From Acanthochlamys bracteata (Eukaryota > Streptophyta > Magnoliopsida > Pandanales > Velloziaceae): DNA of 64,000 nt. The position numbers were made by a program, and so were the translations under genes. This document shows, in pieces, positions 62,812 to 64,000 of the stretch (positions within the stretch are counted from its first letter, which is position 1; the number at the start of each line of letters is the position of its first letter). The DNA is taken from assembly GCA_019914995.1 (NCBI GenBank), contig CM034140.1, positions 2,852,001-2,916,000 on the forward strand, written 5' to 3'. Below the pieces are notes generated by a model that was given only the letters and a program-made list of their open reading frames with translations, was not told the DNA's origin and made no database searches.

Positions 62812-64000
62812 CTCGTTTGGCAGTACATTTACAAAAAAATTTGTTCTAATTTTTTAATTTAAATTTTTTATAAATTTTTATAAAATTTAAAACTCTAAAA
62901 GATTGTATATTATAAAAGTTGATTGTTCTTTATTTTTTACAAAAATAAAATTAATTTTAATATTTTAAAATTTTTTTAAATTTTAAAAATTTCATATGCA
63001 CTTTTATTCCTGCAGCAGTTTTTAGAATTCTCTCAAATCCAAATGCGAAGGCCACGGAGTATTGAAGACCATATAGACAGACACTTTCAAAACTTGAACA
63101 GAAGATGCACAAGGAATGAAGACATCCAATCTCGACGAAGGAAATTGGATAAATGTCATAATTTATGTCCAAAACTTCAAAAAATTTCAGAGAGTACGAT
63201 GGTAGTTAAATAGCTCTTGGTCTGGCATAACGTAACAATGAGACCTGATATGAAAGAAGATAAAGCTCCATGCGCTTCTATGACTTGTCATCCTCTTACA
63301 CTTCCAGTGAAACTCACCGGTTGTGTGATCTGGGGATTGCATAAAATGCCACCATTGATGCCAAAATGAAATCAAGATGCAAAGCTTGTGCTTATCAGCG
63401 GGCTGTCTTCCTCTTCTCATATGTGCATCCTCTTATAAAACAGTCGCAGTCACCTAGCATGAAAGGAAAAAGTAAACAATAACCATAAAAAAGACGCAGC
63501 AAATAGCTGCATCTGATGGCAGTATCCATGGATCATCGTTAATTACTACAGAAAAGGCTATGGTGCCGACACCACAAAATCTAAAATTAGAAAGCAAATC
63601 TGCCAGTTATATAGTTTCTTAAAACTCAATGCAAATGATAGACAACAGTTAACTATTATATTGTCTCAGCCTGTAAGAAACTAGATCAGAGAAAAAAGAG
63701 GGAAGACTTGAACAGCTCGAGTAGAATAAGTCAAACTGTTTGGGGAGAAAAAAGAAAACTAGAACCATAATGTTACGTAAATAGTTTTCCTATCCACAAA
63801 ATGGTAGAACCATTACAAAAAATTGGTAAACCAGCAATACCACAAGTGAATCAACAAATTGTCCTCATTTACTATGTTATGGACCGCTCTTTATCAGTTC
63901 GGGCGCCAGAAACCCTTCTTAGCAACAAGAAACTGTTGGTCGTGAACCTTAGTATCCCAGTGAAGAGATCGAAATACTGGAATTAACTTTCTTATCATTT
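62812..64000. other. Right-end spacer
   Basis: 62815-63000 is AT-rich and MITE-like. From 63000 to the end the composition is ordinary. A 77-codon frame at 63187-63420 (-) and a 61-codon frame at 63801-63986 (+) could belong to an untranslated region or exon of a gene beyond the right edge, but neither is recognisable. Confidence 0.35.

Noticed and set aside
1-64000. A novel defence-like or biosynthetic gene cluster
   Set aside because: The neighbouring genes are unrelated housekeeping and developmental genes on both strands, with normal plant introns and no shared pathway. Nothing supports a co-functioning cluster.

Overview
This window reads as nuclear DNA of a eudicot flowering plant. The genes have short exons and GT-AG introns, the spacers are strongly AT-rich, and several families are plant-specific (ATL RING-H2, ALOG/LSH, AMT2-type ammonium transporter, plant-type E1). 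I cannot name the species. All exon joins were worked out by eye from splice sites, reading phase and family conservation.

Layout. About 0-3 kb has no gene I can recognise. A single-exon ATL-type RING-H2 E3 ligase gene lies at 3.1-3.5 kb (-) and a single-exon atypical bHLH gene at 7.8-8.4 kb (-). A three-exon PEBP-like gene is at 12.0-13.2 kb (+). A four-exon BAG co-chaperone gene at 15.2-18.0 kb (+) converges on a three-exon AMT2-type ammonium transporter gene at 18.7-20.3 kb (-). An eight-exon MRT4 ribosome-assembly gene is at 21.1-25.1 kb (-). A decayed farnesol/phytol-kinase-like pseudogene that keeps its introns is at 25.7-27.7 kb (-). A four-exon SAM50/Omp85 gene is at 29.6-33.4 kb (-), and a single-exon glutaredoxin-like gene with a Cys-rich tail is at 37.1-37.8 kb (-). 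A decayed MSP-domain/ankyrin pseudogene is at 40.3-41.5 kb (+). A six-exon ubiquitin-activating enzyme E1 gene covers 42.3-49.3 kb (-). An 8-kb spacer rich in transposon remnants follows, then a single-exon ALOG/LSH gene at 57.7-58.4 kb (+). The last 5.6 kb has no convincing gene, only a degenerate tRNA-Glu-like sequence.

The genes do not form a pathway. Several are housekeeping functions (E1, MRT4, SAM50, BAG) and others are developmental or transport genes (bHLH, ALOG, AMT2). The spacers carry many AT-rich, palindromic, MITE-like insertions. The best defined are two Tourist-like elements with TTA target duplications at 38.1-38.8 kb, a 283-bp element at 55.4 kb, and a large foldback at 56.1-56.6 kb with arms of over 150 bp.

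I found no convincing undescribed multigene system. The observations most worth following are the foldback element, the two pseudogenes, and the repeated MITE families.
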